Positions 62,818 through 64,000 of a stretch of DNA of 64,000 bases are shown piece after piece. The position numbers were made by a program, and so were the translations under genes. A model generated the notes under the pieces. That model had not been told where the DNA came from and searched no databases. It saw only the letters and a program-made list of their open reading frames with translations. The stretch comes from Bacteroidota bacterium (GTDB lineage Bacteria; Bacteroidota; Ignavibacteria; Tepidaquicellales; Tepidaquicellaceae), in contig JAFDZP010000005.1 in assembly GCA_018266835.1 (NCBI GenBank), positions 558,001 through 622,000 of the forward strand, in the 5' to 3' direction. Position 1 is the first letter of the stretch, and the number at the start of each line of letters is the position of its first letter.

Positions 62818-63643
62818 GTATATGAGGTAATTTACAATATTATCAAAATAGATTTATGAATAAAGTAACAACGGATTCAGATTCAGTTTCAAATTACGAG
62901 TTTCAAGTTACGAGTTAAGAGATTTTGATTGTTACATTATTGTCACATTTCTTTTATTTAAGAATTAAGATTTATGATGTAAGATTTCATTGTCGCATTA
63001 TTGTCACATTCTGAGCGCAGCTCAGTCCCGTCTTCAGCGGGATTGGAACACTGATTTATATGATTTTTATGATGTCACAGATTGTAATTTAGAAAGTAAC
63101 ATTATTGTAACATTTTGAAACACAGATTAATATGCTATCACATATTCTCTAATACCTTTAATCGAGAAAAATGTTAGAGATATTTTTTCTTTATCGCATA
63201 ATCTTTGATGATTTATCAGTATTCCGGAATTGAAAAAACAATACGCGTATTTTTTATTTTTTAAATTTGACGGGTTTTTGACGGATTTCTGCAAAATAAT
63301 TGTTAGAGATATAAAGTTGGCCGACAGTCCGCCGAGGCGGATTAATCCTCTCAGGTATATAAGAATAAATTCTAAGTGCTTTTAAAAATCCCGGTAGAAA
63401 ATCAAATAACATTTTATTTCGTTTTAACTGAACTAGGATATCAAACAACATTTTTATTTCGTTTTTAACTGACCTGACAGGATTAATCCGCCTTGGCGGA
63501 CTGTCTGTTTTATCACCTCTCAATTTCGGAAAAATAATCTTCCAAATCAACAAGAATCACCCTATTAGTAGGAATGGGGAAATAAAAATTATATCTCAAA
63601 GTTCATTTAATATGAGTGCGCTTATTTGTATATTTAACGCTTA
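62818..63643. repeat. Repeat-rich spacer before scpA
   Basis: No credible gene is seen. 62927-62949 is an exact inverted copy of 30890-30912 (TGTNACA units); further TGTNACA pairs occur near 63000 and 63095. CTGAGC/GCTCAG (63011-63025) and TCCCG/CGGGA (63026-63042) form adjacent hairpins. A 27-bp inverted repeat with one mismatch (63323-63349 and 63479-63505) encloses two ~35-bp direct repeats (63401-63434, 63440-63475). A 99-codon minus frame (63254-63553) across it looks spurious. Confidence 0.7.
63323..63505. mobile_element. MITE-like element: inverted repeat enclosing tandem repeats
   Basis: Terminal arms 63323-63349 and 63479-63505 match inversely at 26 of 27 positions and contain the palindrome TCCGCC/GGCGGA. 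Inside lie two imperfect 34-36-bp direct repeats at a 39-bp period. At 183 bp without an ORF it resembles a non-autonomous element. Target-site duplications are not evident to me. Confidence 0.4.
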
Positions 63644-64000
63644 ATGGAAGTCGATACAAACGTAAATACTGAAGCTGCAAAAGAACAGGAAAATGCAGTA
63701 AGAAACCACGAATATTGGGCAAAGCTGCCTGAGTTCGAGGGTCCTCTGGATATCCTGCTTCACTTTATCAAAGCCGATGAGCTTGATATATATAATATCC
63801 CTATTTCAAAAATCACACGTGATTTTCTGGGATATGTAAATTATATGCAGTCGCTTGATATTGAATTTGCCGGCGAGTTTTTGCTGATGGCTTCCGAGCT
63901 GATGAAAATTAAGGCGAAGATGTTAATTCCTGTCTTAAACGAAGACGGTGAATTGGTAGATGAAGAAGATCCGAGACTGACACTCATAAGAAAACTTCTT
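63644..64000 (+). CDS. scpA: Segregation and condensation protein A, 5' part (runs off window edge)
   Basis: An ATG at 63644 opens 119 codons to the window edge. After a hydrophilic start (MEVDTNVNTEAAKEQEN) comes the ScpA/kleisin N-terminal signature LPEFEGPLDILLHFIKADELDIYNIPISKITRDFL, then GEFLLMASELMKIKAKMLIP. ScpA is the kleisin that links SMC heads for chromosome condensation. The C-terminal half lies outside. Confidence 0.95.
   Translation, partial: MEVDTNVNTEAAKEQENAVRNHEYWAKLPEFEGPLDILLHFIKADELDIYNIPISKITRDFLGYVNYMQSLDIEFAGEFLLMASELMKIKAKMLIPVLNEDGELVDEEDPRLTLIRKLL

Noticed and set aside
63254..63553. 99-codon minus-strand ORF
   Set aside because: It spans an inverted repeat and tandem repeats. 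Its duplicated KMLFDIL/KMLFDFL segments come from the DNA repeats, and there is no ribosome site.
1..64000. CRISPR arrays, tRNA or rRNA genes
   Set aside because: No regularly spaced identical repeats of CRISPR type and no recognisable tRNA or rRNA segments were seen on reading the spacers. The beta-helix gene repeats are coding.

Overview
The window is AT-rich bacterial chromosome. Five secreted proteins (four with visible C-termini, one cut by the window edge) belong to a type IX secretion (T9SS) group, and the four visible tails carry an 'NYPNPFNP' sorting domain ending in 'KKMVLVK'-like residues. That tail, the FCB-type small proteins and the gene content suggest Ignavibacteriota or a close FCB-group relative rather than a classical Bacteroides. 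I see no rRNA, tRNA, CRISPR array, transposase or phage gene.

Layout. 1-8280: two divergent paralogous giant beta-helix surface proteins, the left one cut by the window edge, with a decayed secreted ORF between them. 8461-15013: TamB and an Omp85/TamA-like barrel, convergent. 15091-20177: a minus-strand operon with a small hydrophilic protein, an FAD/Rieske oxidoreductase, Ku, and LigD split into three genes (phosphoesterase, ligase, polymerase). 20288-24166: a giant Asp-box propeller/PKD T9SS protein. 24696-26527: a helical protein of unknown function and a frameshifted DUF7009-like gene. 26716-30238: an operator-controlled TetR gene followed by two tandem secreted beta-lactamase-fold enzymes.

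30300-45035 is the most interesting region. It encodes a large sensor kinase and an NtrC-type sigma-54 activator, surrounded by small envelope or stress proteins: lmo0937-type, YtxH, YtxG-like, a lipoprotein, a lone receiver, an OmpX-like barrel, a general-stress-type SDR, and a GH130/glycosyltransferase/YihY operon. The genes or operons are preceded by sequences resembling sigma-54 -24/-12 promoters (TGGCAY-N6-TTG), and TGACA/TGTCA pentamers spaced 8-10 bp lie 50-180 bp upstream. I count seven such promoters in the window, two pairs of them divergent. One drives a candidate structured RNA of about 155 nt, ending in a strong terminator just upstream of the kinase. My reading is an undescribed sigma-54 envelope-stress regulon encoded next to its own two-component system.

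45238-53293: a surface-polysaccharide locus (methyltransferase, GT2, two DegT-type aminotransferases, initiating sugar transferase, nucleotide-sugar dehydratase, O-antigen ligase/polymerase-like protein). 54177-57349: the oxidative pentose phosphate genes gnd-zwf-pgl. 57485-62817: a mix of a receiver, a monooxygenase-fold protein, HAD, GpmA, thioredoxin-like, CdsA and CPBP-protease genes. 62818-63643: a repeat-rich spacer. 63644-64000: the start of scpA.
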